The notes under the pieces: generated by a model | Seen by the model: only the letters and a program-made list of their open reading frames with translations | The model's database searches: none | What the model was told of the DNA's origin: nothing | Part shown: one piece after another, positions 43,401-58,460 of the stretch | Position numbering within the stretch: position 1 is the stretch's first letter | Layout of the letters: each line of letters starts with the position of its first letter | Translations under genes and position numbers: made by a program | Source: Elysia chlorotica | Taxonomy: Eukaryota; Mollusca; Gastropoda; Plakobranchidae | Length of the DNA stretch: 64,000 nucleotides | Direction of reading: 5' to 3' | Assembly: GCA_003991915.1 (NCBI GenBank) | Contig: RQTK01000022.1 | Span: 509,531 to 573,530, forward strand

Positions 43401-44464
43401 ATATTTAAATAGAACGTGTGTTGATCAACACAAAGAGGTGCTAGAACAACATGTGTGCAGCATGATGGGAAACGGTTAATTAGGCATCCATCTAAACTTT
43501 TAATTTTTTCTTCAAATTAAAAAAGCAACAATTTTGAACCAATTCAGGAACATAAGTAATTGAATTAAGGGTGAAAACAATACTGAAATTTGGGGCTTAG
43601 ACCACCAATTTGACTAATATGAATATTGTGTGTATGGATGTACCATATTGGGTACACTTTTCATATCTGTAAATACATGTATCTGTTATTCTCTGACCAA
43701 AAGAAAAATTTCCTACATGGACTAAGAAAGTAATGTATTATCATATCTAACCATTATATTTTAAAATATCTTAAAAATCAAATAAAGGTCTAAAATTCAT
43801 ATACATAACATCATCCTGAAAAATATCATAAGTGGGAAGAAATCGTGAACATCACACAGGCATGATATTTTCTCTATGACTGTCACCTGGGCATGTACTT
43901 GCTTGTCTGCCTCCACTCAAAACCTGTGACAGATCTAGGATGACTGATGTAAATAAAGGAGTAGTGCACAGATGACTTTTTTGGACTCAGCACACTGTCA
44001 TGTCTCATCAAACCTTGGGAGACTAATAAAAATAGAAGAAAAAGAAGGATGGGTTACCTAAAAAAACTATTTTGTGTATTCCCTGTGTACACACAATTTC
44101 AAAGAGTAAAATAGTGGTTTCCTGAGCAGAAAACAGTGTACTGAACAGGTTAAGAATTACTTTACTAGAAAGATTTCAATTGAAGAAAATAACTGAAATC
44201 TTTGGCATGTATGTTAATCTACAAAGCATATAAAAATATATATATATAATTTTTTTTAAACAAAAGAGTAATCATGTAAACAACATACCTTTTTGATCCT
44301 CGTACCAAATCTTCACAAGCCTTTCATTCTGAAAAGGTAGTTAAGATTTTAGAGCTGATTAATGCTTATAAATTATCGATTACACATTGACAATGCTTGA
44401 AACAATAATAAAAGCTTTTTTGCCCCTATTCAAATATTAATAGTAGTAATAGTAGTAGTAATAA

Positions 44465-44521
<57 letters not shown>

Positions 44522-47500
44522 TAATAACAATAATAATAAAAATAATAATAATAATGATAATGATAACTAAATTATCGTCCAAAAGTCATACAAGACATAC
44601 AATCTATGATGGAATGAAAGATTCAATCATCATATGAAACAGTTTGAAAACAGACAAACCTTCACCAAAGACTTTTTATACTTAAACCAAGGCAAAAGAA
44701 AAAAGAAAACGAAACAAAAACCTGTCACCAACTTACCTTTCCAAGTGAGGCAAACACAAAACTATCTGGAGAATATTTTAGATGTATAACAGGAGAGGCA
44801 GGTCTGAAGATATAAAAAATTGTTAAATATTCATTAGGTTGAAAGCTGATATCAGCAAATTTGTGTGAATATATAAAAAAAATGTCTGGCAAAAATTTAA
44901 CCTAGAGAGAAGCCTTTTTTTTTAAAAATCCATGTCACGTTAATGATGCTTCAAAAGAGATATGCAACTTGATTTGCTATACAAATGAAAAAGAAAGAGA
45001 AATTATGATGTTAGAGATTTGGTCTTTTTTTGAGGAAGAAAAAATTTATTTAAAAATATATCCATTTTGCAGAGTTAAAATATGTATGTAATAAAAAAAG
45101 GTCTAAGCTTTAAATGTTTTAAAAGAAAAATCCAAAAGTACTGTTTATACATATGTTGCCTGTTGCTAATTAATGAGTTTTAGGTGAAAAAGATGTTTCA
45201 AGTGTTTCAACTGCAAGAAAAAAAAAAGAAAAAAAATTAAATTCTTACACCTAAGCCATGAGACTAACGTTGATCCAACCCCCAAAAATGGGTGAATACT
45301 AATAATAGACGAATGCATTGACATCAGCATTACATGTTTGTTTGTTTTTTTTTTAATTTTTAAAGAAATGGACTACAGGAGAAGCTGAATACACAAATCT
45401 TACTTAATTTTCCAAACACACTCCCAAGAGCCCAAATCTGTTTGTTGGTGGTCAGTGGTGTGGTCTGAATCCGCAATAGCGTGAACCAGGCGCTGAGTGA
45501 CCGGATCTTCATCCTCCCCTCCAACTGCCCCGAGTTGAAACTGGACTTTGTGCACCGGGCTCTGGTGCCCTGTAGGTGCTGCTGGCTGGTGTACATACTC
45601 CCACATCTGGATGACATCCCCTCCGGTAAGCAAACGGGATCCTGTTTGATGATAGAATTCATTTCAGTAACTCTTAGGAGTCACAGCATTTTGCCAGAAA
45701 TACTTATGAAATCACATTATTTTCAGTTTGTTTGCTTCATATCCCTTGAACCTAAGAAGATAGAATAGCAATGTTTGGAGATTTAAACACTTCAGCTTTT
45801 TTTTCTTTCAGTAAAGTATTTGCCAAAGGGGTTGTTATCAACCCAGCATTCGGAATCATGTTACATGCCAATTTCTTTTAAAAATGTAATACCAATAACA
45901 ACATTAAGAAGAAAAACAAAGCTTTACTTTTCAGTGAATATACAATAAAAAAGACAACAAATCAACAAAGGTTATAATTATATAGTAGATTAGTTCAATC
46001 GAAACAGATAAAGTATTTCTAGCTTACGGTTGAAAACAGTTCATAAAACATATAGACATACAATTACACTGTATAACGTATTAGGTGCATGGGTGTTTTT
46101 TTTTTAATGTTATGATCCTCACTATTCGAGACAAAACTTCTGAATAGTTATATGCAAAACAACAAGCTTTCAGACAAATATCTTATGGAAAAGTTAAAAA
46201 AAAACAATCGATATAACCATAAAAAAATGAGTCCGGAAAACCAACGATTTACACTTCAGGTTATTGTTACTGGTTGCGCTCTCACCCAGACCGATAAACA
46301 CAAATGCATTTTTTTTTTATTCTTGCAACTTTTTACATATGATATATACATATAAGACCATACTGTTCGAGGTAGGAATCGCCTTATAATTATTATAAAC
46401 TATGCTCTGCACAGGCATTGTTCACATAGCTTAAGTGGTACTGTGGGCTTAGTGGCTATTTCCCAGCTTGAAAACTATTTTTTGTAGATTCGTGGACGAC
46501 TGAACCCATTTCATATTGGAGACATTGGCACTGATAGCTACTAAATATATTTTTGCATGAACTGCAACCCCCACCCCCCCTTAACTGTATTTGATGTTAA
46601 TCATCAGATTGTTGTGTACCAAAATTCACACAGGATATGTAAAACTGACTTTTACTCGTCTTAAATGTACATTCTTTATTTCTTGTAACTGTAGAAGTTT
46701 TATAAATCAATGATAGGCCCCCTCTGTGGTTGTTTCAGTAAGTATTAAAATATGCCATAATTTTATGTATTTCTACTGTCGGTTGTACTTTTGATATTTA
46801 CATTGTTTGAACAATGAGTCCTTTAAATATAGAAAACATAGAGGACATATATGTTTAAAAAATTGCATAATATGCTTTATTTGGGTAAGTAAATACATAA
46901 CAGAAATAAGGTGAAGTTTTCCTTGATACCAAAAGTATATCTTTAAATTGGGTAAAAAAAAGTTCTTAATAATCCCAGGAAATGTAAAATATTAAAGAAA
47001 ACACTTTTTTCCATGTTGCAATCTGAATAATAATTAAAAAGAAATGCACATGCCTTCCACATTCCAACTTAAACATCTTATAAAGCAGTCTGCGTTTAAT
47101 TCTGCAGTTGGGAACCACCGGTAATCCAATTTCTGAGGAGATAAAAAAAAAGACACATGCTAAATTAACGTTACAACTAACCCACTTCAAATCAATCCAA
47201 TGTATAACATATTTTTTTCCAAAGTCTTATATAACCGCTATTTATTCATTGAGCATCAGATAAAATAATTATAAGGACACAAGATGCTACCAAGAAAATT
47301 TTAAAAAAGCATAAACAAAGATTGCTAAAGACAGACAAATCCTAAAACAGTTAAAAATATTTAAAAACACCAACCTGTTTGTATCAAAATAAAGAAAAAT
47401 ATATTATGAACAAATCAAATTTTAAATGAAGAAAAAAAAACAACAACAGAACATCTATAGTGAGATTACAATTCACAATTTATGAAAGATCATTTTCTGA

Positions 47501-50500
47501 ATATCGAGCACAAACTTTTATTTCTTCTTTTGCACCGGTGATGTTTTTAGGCGATATTAAGATCAGGGAACACTTGCTTTGATCAGAATGTACATTGAAA
47601 GGACAAAATCTACTGACTTTTTAAAAATTCATTGACAATACACTAAAATGTTTTGGTAATTTTGATCCATATAACTAATGCTAAGTAGCACTACTTTGGG
47701 TCTATTTAAATTGAACAGAGCAGCAGAGTTTGCACCAAAACGACACATAAAAAATTATTGATACCACACACAAACCTCTTCAGGTAGGCATTAACGTTCA
47801 GGATTATACATCCAACAGAAAAAGAAGATAAATCCTGTGTACATGGTGGTCTTAAAAAAGATCTGTCACTTCTAGTCATAAATTTGAGCTAAATTTAAAA
47901 CTTCACCTTCCACAATATGTGGTAAAAGCAATGACTTCTCAATTTTTGTCTTAACTGACATATCTGTCATCTAAACAGATGCAAAAACAGAATCTTCTGC
48001 CTACTTGCAGAATTCTAATTCAGTAAATAACACAAAGTCTGCAGCCAACCACATGCAACAGAGAAAGACCACTACTTCCAACTTAAGACATTTATGTTAT
48101 GTTCTTTTAGCTTTCAATTATTCAATCTATTTTTGTACCTGTCCCTACTTTCCTTTTCTTTTATTGAATGAGCACATTTTGTACCATTGTCTTTTCAAGA
48201 TGAATTTGTTTCACAGGGACATCAAATATATTTGTAATTCGTAAAATCTCTCATAATTTTAATTCCTAAAAATTCCTAAAAATCCAAAATTTTATTGTCC
48301 AACATGGAATGCATGTTTATTTTACAACTCCATAAATGTTATCCTCATTTTTTCCAAGGGCATTATGATCGAATAGGCTTTGTACATAATATAACTTACA
48401 GGGGTTCTCATACTCTGGGATCAAAGTGATATGAGATGGGAGTTCTTTAAATATTTACAGGTGGGTTTTCGCGGGTGTTTTTCATTGGGTTAAATCACGA
48501 TAGAAGTTGGTACACATGATGAGAAAAAAATATATTCACACAGAAATTTTAAAAAGTAATAAATAAATCTTGCTAACACAAGCCTTGATTTTTAGAGGTG
48601 AGTTGAGTTGGTTGCCTAACATCAGACATAAGCATTATATATATAGGCTATAATGTGGAACATCCCCAAGAGTGATGTCAGAGTCGGTCAGATCATGCTG
48701 ACACTGACTCAAACTTCAATCATTTGAGGAAAGAAGAGTTGTTTTTTGTTAATGTTTTTCTTTACTTCACTATATTTATGCATTAGGAAGCAGGAATATG
48801 GGTGGAAGTAAAAAAATATTGTCATTAAAACAATTTATGGGTCCCAAACATATTAGAAGTAAAATATATCACAGAGCCACAAAGTACAGAAGAGCACTTA
48901 AAAGATGGAGACACTTTATATTCAATTCCATAACTTCAGAAAATTTTACCAAGAAAACAGCATTCAACAAATAAAACCTAGCTTAAAAGCACAACAAAAA
49001 TAAAAGAAAAAAAATCAACAAATGCTGAAATATTGCATTAAAATATTTTTTAAAGTAGCCGTTTGATTGAAAAAAATGTACCCAATTCCCAAGTCAGTTC
49101 AGAGTGAAAAGAAAATCAATATTACTTTTAAAGACCAATAACCCCCTGGGGCGGAGTAAATCTTCACACAAACTAAAAAACTGTAATGGAAGAGGTTGTA
49201 CAAAAACAAATACACCAACGCAAATGATAAGATTTGTTTTCTTTTTGACACTGTGTTTGTCAGATGACAGTATATGTTGAACTAGGTTTTAAAACAAACA
49301 TCTCTTAGCGCTAAAAACAAATATCAAAGTTGGTAAATTTTTGTTAATGCAAAGTTAATTTTTCTTCAAGCATTACTTGAGACAGAAAAGCTGTAGACAA
49401 GCAAGAGCAGAAAGCATTTTCAAGTCTAGTGGGGAAAAAATGAACATAGTGCCTGAAAAAGTAATATATGTATTTCCCCCAAAACATGCCAACGGGAATC
49501 GGTGTGAGAAAACAAGTACACATGCTATTAAAATTAGGAATTAAATTTCAACCTCTTTATGTTTTATTGTGGAAGCTCCACATTCTAACATGTTTCTGTC
49601 TGTCTGGATTTTCCCCAAAAGAAAATTATAAAAACCATCCCTTTCAACATCCTTTTATTTCCAGCCTCATATATTTACTTCAAAAGGTTATAACTAGAGA
49701 TTTAAACTGATTGAGATACTTTGAAAGTTATGAAGTGGCATGTATGTTGTTGTTTTTTTTTTCTTTAAGCTCAGTATTCACTTCAAAACTGTAACAATAA
49801 AATTGTTTGTTTAATCTTAAGATAAATATATAGGTGGTTCTCTGTATGAAAGTTCAGATAACGGTTGATGGGTAAGTTTGATGGAGTACTGTTCAGATTT
49901 GTATAATATACATGAATGGGATATGCTAGGTTTAATGTAAAAAAAATGCCAAAGACTTGAACATTTTTAAGAGAATAGTTGTAGAGTTTCACACAAACAT
50001 TTCGTTGATATAATGAATTCAAAAGACTAGCATTAGCATGCTAACAAGTATAATTTTAAAAAGAACACATCAATGATGATCATGTAACCTCTTTCATTAT
50101 TTTTTTTCCCCTGCTCCATTTATGTCATAAAAAAAGATACATACACAAATCTTGAAAGCAGTTAAAGAAAAAGCAGGCAATCAGTATGTCTCTTTAAGCA
50201 ATGTTTTATAACATGACATAACACTAGCAATGTATTACATTTGGGAAGCTTTTGACATTGATATAAAGACAATGCATGCTAAAGTACAAAGCGGACATAA
50301 ACTACCATAAAACCACAGGAAAAAGTGAGAACTTTTTAATGGTGGCAAAAACAAAAATTCCTAACCACATTTGATATTGAGGGTAATTGGACACTGAAAA
50401 GGGAAGAAAAAGCCATTCAAATCTACATAGTACTGCATTTCCTTTACACGTTTTTCAAAATGAGGTGAAGAAAAAGCAAGGAGAGGGTGTTTTGATGGGT

Positions 50501-53500
50501 GATAAAAAAAAATATGACTAAATAAAGGATGCCCCCCCCCCCCCCCATTTAAAAAAAATTCAATCTATCTAATAGTTCTATGTTTGTAGTCTCCCATAGA
50601 TTGAATATGTAAGACCATAATTTTGTTTCCCTGTTTCACCGTCACTGCTTTTTCTTCCCATATATAGCAGACACATAAAGTGCTTATAAGCAGAGGATAA
50701 GAAGATTTGCAGTGCGATGAAATTAAGTGTACCACAAACCTTTTCAGTGTTAACTTTTGTCCTGTGTGATGGTGTGCGCTAGAAAAACAAAACATCATAT
50801 GACATAATTGTGAAGAAGCGATGAAGGAAAAAACCCGGAAATAAACAAACATGTGATGCAACTTATTTGTGAGAGGCTTTGAAAAGTATTGCTTAGATTT
50901 CCTAGAGCCCTTGGAAAGGACAACAAAACAATACAATGCCTTTGATATCAAATGGTACAAAAAGCTGAAAACGAAATTTTACGATTTTAATACAACCCAT
51001 ACAATTAATTGGGAATATTAACTTTGTATACTTGATACAAATGTTTGGGTTGACAAGTTTATACCTTTACAGAGACCACACACAAATATTCCAGTGCAAA
51101 GTCAGTTGCAGATTTGAATTGTAGTTTCCTGTTTCCACTGCAAATTTTATAAGTTTGAAAATAGGAGTTTTTCAATTTTGGCATTGTCATTTAGTGAAAG
51201 AATTTTGGCTTTCAGCCAAGAGGTTTACTGTTTACAGTAATAACTCTGGCTGATCCTGGCACAAGGTCAGGTCCAAAATCAGACAAAAACAAAGGATATT
51301 ACAAATGTGCAGATTAGAGTGGTGCACATAATTTGAGGCTTTGTGTAAACTATTTAACTAGTACAAATATTTTACTGTTGGAAGAAGAAAAAATGCCCAT
51401 CTATCTTGGCTCTTAAACCCCCCTATGTACATAACTAGATGACAGAGTTCTCTCTGTTTCTGTAATATTTGGGAATATATTATAAAGAACAAATCTGGTC
51501 AAACGATGCAGCCTCAAGTGGCTGCTGGATCAGAAAAGTAAAATAAGTTAAGAGCAAATCTTTCTCAATCTGACCGATGCATTCATATTGTCCTTGGTGA
51601 TAATAGAAAAACTAAGGGCTGGAATGCTTGACCACCCTTACTGTGATAAAAAGATTTTACACCAAATAGGTTTTACATCTTAAAACTATCATAATACAAA
51701 ATCTCCCCCTTTTTTCCCCAAACATAATGGGCATAAAGACAGGAAGAGAGGGAAAATAAAGGTAAAGGTAAAAGTGAAAGTTTGCTATTAAATCAAAATT
51801 AAATGCAAATGTGCTTTCAGTCCTTGAAATTTGAAGCATTTAGGTTAAATAGTTATAAAAAACAAATATTGATTTCACAAAATTAAATTGCCATGCATCC
51901 ATAATGTGGTTTAAAGAATGTTTTCATGCAATTAAAAGAAGATTCAACATGAGTGAACATGAGTGATCAAGAACTTTATTGTCTCAGCATTCCCTTCGTA
52001 GGGTTAGAAAATATATACCTAACAAGTTGGTCAAAAAAAGCATGTTCATAAAAAAAACATATATGTGTATATAACAATCTTTGAATATTTCCATATACTT
52101 TTTCACATGTGTCTGTAAATGAAATGGATGAAAGCAGGAGGAAATTATCTACACAGCCTGTTTCTTGCAGGAGTGGTATCTTTAAAAGAAAGGAATTTCA
52201 CAAAAAAATGAGTCCCATAACGGCATTTATATAAATTCAATTTTAGTTTTCTTAAACATTCAAAGAACCTATAGAAATATGTTCATGTGCTGAATAAGAA
52301 TATTAACTATTACAGACAGTATGTATGTTTAAGTAATGCAAAGATTGAAGATATACTTAAAAAAGCAACCAAAGGAGGCATAAGGCAAAGTTACAATGCC
52401 GAACTTTGCTTCAGCATACTGACAAGTTCATAAAGGAAATATTTAAGCAGCAAATGTATATAAATTGTAAAAATACAAGGGTACATCATGAAAAATTGAA
52501 AATCAATAGATAGGGCACTTACATGGCTGCTTTGGGTGCTTGAAGGGGTTGGTTCAAAAATGTGGATTTTACGGGCAAAACTTGCAGCAACCTGTAACAA
52601 AAAAAGTAAGCACACAGAATTAATTTAAAAAAAAAAAAAGATATAGTTATGAAAATGATTGCCTCTAAATACTTCTTTCCTGATGAATGACGACAACCAA
52701 CTGCAAAAAAATTAGTCCATAAACTACAGGGGAAAACCCACCAAAATTCAGGCAAAAAAAAAGGATGAAGCCGCATCATTGTCAAGATGCTGTTTGTTTG
52801 TGGGTGGTTCTTAACCTCCTTAGATCTTCAGTGTTGAATTGATGTCGTCAGAACTATCATTTAAGTTATATTAACTACTCACACTGTCGTAACACAACCA
52901 ATCCATACCATAGAGTTATTGAAGTGCTGTGGGCCCTTAATGATACATGTATTTTAATAATTGTGTACTATGTGTTTTGCTATGTATCATACATGAATTT
53001 ATACACTTCGCGCTCTAGGTTCTACCTTATTCTGTCCAATAACCTGTCCAGATTTTTTTTGAATTGGGCTTTATTATTATTATTAACAAATATTGGGACT
53101 GACACCCCCAAAGTCGTTAGTTACCTCTATTTTAGTTTGATTTTAGTTATTGCTAACCCAAAGAAAAAATTAGGTTTCCTCAAAAGCAGTTTGCCAAACA
53201 GAGATAGAGCAGGTAACCAAATTATTTTGTTTTTAGGATGATGATGACTCAAAGCTAATATCCTCAAAAGGAGCATCAGTTAAATACCCTTGATCAATAC
53301 CATAGATTTATCAAAGTTTATTTAGGAATTTTAATAAATCCTCTAGACCAAAGGTAAGGTAATGCTGATTTGAAAGAGACATACCATATATAACGATATA
53401 CCCTTATTTTCCAAAGTAAAAAAAAAAAAAAGAGAAATATCAACTAGCCTTTGCACAACTGTTTTGCGATTTTTTAATACTATTTTATTGATATAATGGT

Positions 53501-56500
53501 ACATTGTATATTGATATGACATCTGTAGTTGTTTTTTTTTCCCACTCAGTAGTCTATTGCAAGTCACTGCTAGTGAAAAAAAAATTTTTTTAACCTTTCT
53601 ATGTAATTCATATACAAAAATATACATTTTCCCCTTTCCCAATCATGTAGAATGTGTAAGGATTACATTAGCTGTTAAGAAAACGCATTGATATTGACAT
53701 GGAAAAATCAATTATTATGGATTGTTTTGATAAAATCTTGAAACTCTAAAGATATGTGAGCAGGACTGTCAAGATAAGGTATCTGATCAGTTACACCTAA
53801 ATGGAGTTAAGAATTTTCTTAAAAATATGAAGACAGGCAGACAGGTAGACAAACAGCGGGAGGAAACAAATAAAATGAATAATCAAAATAATTCCAACAT
53901 GGACTACCAGACAAAAAACGTTCTCACCTTGCCTGTGTCTGTAGAACAATCCACACAGCTGACCTTGATACTACCACGCAAGACGCCAGGAATATTCACA
54001 ACCCGTTGGAAATTGCTTGCGAGAATAACAATGTCACAACCAGATGCATAAGCCTGAGGGGAAGATGTGAGAATTATACAAAACTATCGCAAGAATAATA
54101 TCACAACCAAATGCATAGGTCTGAGAGAGGCATATTGTGATAATACATGTAATATACAAAATTTCCCAAAGGTTTGAAATAAAATATGTACACTTGTGGG
54201 CAAAGGCTAGTAGTACTACTCAGAGAAACTTTGAACTCTATTGCAAATATTAAGTAACTCCTCTACTAAAAATATATATATGATAGAATGTAACAATTTT
54301 TTTTAATTAAAAAACATTTCATGGTTTAACAATGCCTCTTGCGCTTTCTTTAAAAAAAATCAGAAACAGAGCAGAGCCAAGGAATTGCACCATTATATTT
54401 ACACCTCTTTATTGTCCTTAGCCCCATTCCTCCTAATCATTTAAACAAGGTTCATATGGCTAGGGAGACATATGTACATGTTATATTAACGCTGCTTCTT
54501 CGACCCTCATCTGCTCGACACATTCTCTTCTTGTTTGAGGTTCCAGAGCAACAATTGTAGCTTTGTTACAGTACCATTGTAAATACATGAGAATCTGATT
54601 ATTCTAATTCAGATGAAATGTTTTTTAAGTTAACGAAATAGGGAAACGGAATTGCAACACAGTTTTGAAAAGGTCATTAGATATTGATCGACCCTTGTAT
54701 CATTTAAATAATTGAAATTGAGACTTGGGCGTTTCCCCGGGCAAAATATGACTCAGAACTAGGATAAACAAATGAAGGATTGTAACAACATACTGTCCAA
54801 TACTCAACGCAATTCCTCTCATCGTCACCATTGTTCCTCCAATAAATGCATTTTATATTGCGGTGTTACTGATTTTATATTCATTCACTGCCGGCAGTCA
54901 AATCAAGGCGGATCATTACCACTTCATAATTAATGTATTGTGTCGTGTGGACCTGTAGCATTGGGGTCTATACTGTTGCCTATGAAATTATGGGCTGCGA
55001 TGTTACGGGATATATATGTAATTCTATGGGTATACTTTAAATAAAGGCAGCAGAACTCGGGCAGACAAGCCCATGCGCTATTATTCCGCTTTATTTTATT
55101 TTTTGTTGCTCTAAGATCGTGAACGCAAGATCAAAAGACGGCGTAACTTATAGAAGAGAGGTCCATTTGAATTGTTATGTTTCTTGGTTTCTGTTATAAA
55201 TATTATTCACTAGCGGGGGAGATAATTATTACCCGCTTACGCTTTCTGAAATCCCAAATCCATAATCAAATATATACTAATCCTTTTTCTTTTCAGCTTC
55301 TAGTCTTTAAAAAAAGCGTCTAGGGTGACTCTTACACGAGAGCCTGCTCTTTAGTGCATTCAGATTTTGTAGAAACTAGACAGTATGCTGACAACCAATG
55401 GGTAAGAATGTCTGTGAAACGCCCGTTGTGATGATATGATTGACTTTTCCGCCCACACACCCATCTTCCTAGACACAACAAGGCGGGAATAAGCACGACT
55501 AGCCCGAGTCCATAACTAAAAAGAAGCTACAGATGCAAGTGACGTGGCAAGAACCCACATTTTCTGTTGGTCTTTCACGCGACTTCCTAAAGCGCCACAA
55601 GGGAAAGTATTACGATTTACGAAACAAAATGTAGGGGTGGATCGGGAAAGAACTTTCGAAGAAAAAAATAAATCAACTGTTGTTTGAAGTTACGCCAAAT
55701 CATTTTCTTCCTTTTTTTTTCGTTTAGATTTCTTTTGAAGTAGGAACATGAAACTCAAACAACGTTTGAAACTTCACTCCTCCGTCGACTGAATAATCTT
55801 TATGTTCTATGACACTAACATAAATTGTTCATGCCCAGGTTGTGGCGACTTTTTCCGGCCATTAGAAAAGAATAATCCTCCCAAAAGTCGATGGGTAGAC
55901 ATCCCTCCGCTAAATAATCGATAGCGGTGGGAGTGGCGTGTCTAAAAATAGGACTGGGGACGGGAGTTCTTCACCAAAGGGCCTTATTCCTTCTCGGAAG
56001 AAATATGCCGTTCTCAGCTCGAATACATACACCGCACGTTGCAAAACTCACGTTCGCAATCATACACAACTTATGCAAATCCTGACGAACAGTCAGACAG
56101 TAGAAATTGTATCCATCGATCATCCTGACAATTGATTTATCCCCAAGCTAGACCAACTCTTTAAATTGTTCTGCACGTGTGGGTGTGGGTGAAGAGCATT
56201 CTCTTTTTTTTCTTTCAGTAAAGTATTTGCCAAAGGGGTTGTTATCAACCCAGCATTCGGAATCATGTTACATGCCAATTTCTTTTAAAAATGTAATACC
56301 AATAACAACATTAAGAAGAAAAACAAAGCTTTACTTTTCAGTGAATAGACAATAAAAAGACAACAAATCTAAAACGGTTATAATTATATAGTAGATTAGT
56401 TCAATCGAAACAGATAAAGTATTTCTAGCTAAGTAGCTTACGGTTGAAATCAGTTCATAAAACATAGCAGACATACAATTACACTGTATAACGTATTGGG

Positions 56501-58414
56501 TGCATGGGTGTTTTTTTTAATGTTATGATCCTCATTATTCGAGACAAAACTTCTGAATAGTTGTATGCAAAACAACAAGCTTTCAGACAAATATCTTATG
56601 GAAACGTTTAGAAAAACAATCGATATAACCATAAAAAAATTTGTCCGGAAACCCAACGATCTAGACTTCAGGTAATTGTTACTGGTTGCGCTCCACCCAA
56701 AACGCTTGGTCCCGCACACACACACACACAAAATAACCATTTAGCGTCAGTTTCAAATCAATGCACCTCTATTGCAACTTGCCCCAGTAACAGCAGACTA
56801 TTGTATAATAAATATAACAAACGAGCTTTGTATTACAAACTCGAACCACTATGATGCAAGTTTACAAATGTGGCTTTTAATCGAAAGATCTGATGACAAC
56901 GCGCCCTTTTGTGCCTATGAAGAAATACATGTTTTAAATCTAAACCCTTATCATAAAATGATTTCACAACTGGCTTTTGTCTCCGACATCTGTATTTAAA
57001 GGTCGGGCATTGAATTCCAAGTACTCAGCGCTTATTGTCCCTATTTAAATTTACACAATCTACCATTGTGCTGCGCATACAAATTATCAAACCCGCCTGG
57101 TTCACTAATAACGAAAACTGGGTATTGTCGATTACTCATTTTTGTCTAATTAGTATGCAAACATGTCTATTTTCACCGCAGGAGAATAGCAGCGTAAATG
57201 TTCAAAACTAAAAGTTCTGTACTGGCACCGGGGGAAAGGGCATATCTGTGCTTCTATTAAAAAGTACGATACTGTTGAACGCTCCGTATATGATTGAAAT
57301 TTCCCACAGAAAGAGACAATGTGCACAGCTTTGCAGAACTGTGGAAAATCAACTAATTATCTACGTTTTGATTAATACATTAAAAAAAACAACTTTTATA
57401 AGACCATGAACTAAGACAAAATATTCTAAATATGAATTGCCTAAGCGGTAAACATAATTATCTCTCCATTTATCATAAGCCGCTGGGGCTATCTTCCTGT
57501 GTTAGAATGACTTGGGTGTAAAGAGAATTTGCTGATTGTGATTGGATCTGGAGGTTTTCCAAAAGGGATGCCAAGTTTATTCTATTGTGCCAAATAATGC
57601 AAGTAAAAATTCTAGCATTAAGAAGAGTCCAAAAACTGTTTGAAGGAAGTCTTAATCCAACAAAAAGCAGGCAAATTATTGATCGTACTTAAAACGCCCC
57701 AGTGTGGTGAAGACGGCAAACGATGCATTGAAACAGGCAGTGATTTTCAAAAAACTAAATTGGCAATGAAGCGATAAAATTATGAGGAAGACTTGAAGCA
57801 TTCCCACCAGCCTTTACAAATCATTTTTCTTTTAAATTCCATTAAACGCTGAGAAACAGGAAAAATAAACTTCCTACGTTCATTCAATTGGGCTGTCAAT
57901 GTGTCGTACGACGTATTGTGTTTGAACAATATTAAAAAAACAATTAGAACAGTTTACAATATAATTTGTTGTTGGTTGTTCTTTTTTTTGTTTGTTCAAC
58001 AAAGAACAATACAGTAGGTGGTGATAAATGGAACAAACTAACACAAAAGCAGCAAAGGAATCCGACAGTGTATGAGTGCCGTGTTTCTTTAATAAAAAAT
58101 AATTTTAAAAAAATAACGCTTTACACGTTTTCAGGCTCTTAAAACAAATGACACTTGTCAACTCGGTTGTTTGCCTTTCTTACTACAGTACCGTGGATGT
58201 CAATTTACATTGTATATACCTTTTTTATACCATCGATACCAATGCATATTTCCAACTCGCAATTTTCTAATACGAAAATAAAGCCAGGGTGGAGGAGGAA
58301 AAAAAGAGGTAGAGATAGATAGATATATATAGCAAACAGGGTCAAAAGAGAGAAGAGGAGAAGAATAGAAGAAGAGATAGATAGAAAGAAAATAAAGAGG
58401 GTGGAGAGGAGAAA

Positions 58415-58460
<46 letters not shown>

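Noticed and set aside
55938..56135. Open plus-strand stretch of 65 codons in intron 1
   Set aside because: Composition is protein-like only because the region is less AT-rich; no recognised motif, no splice sites and no start context.
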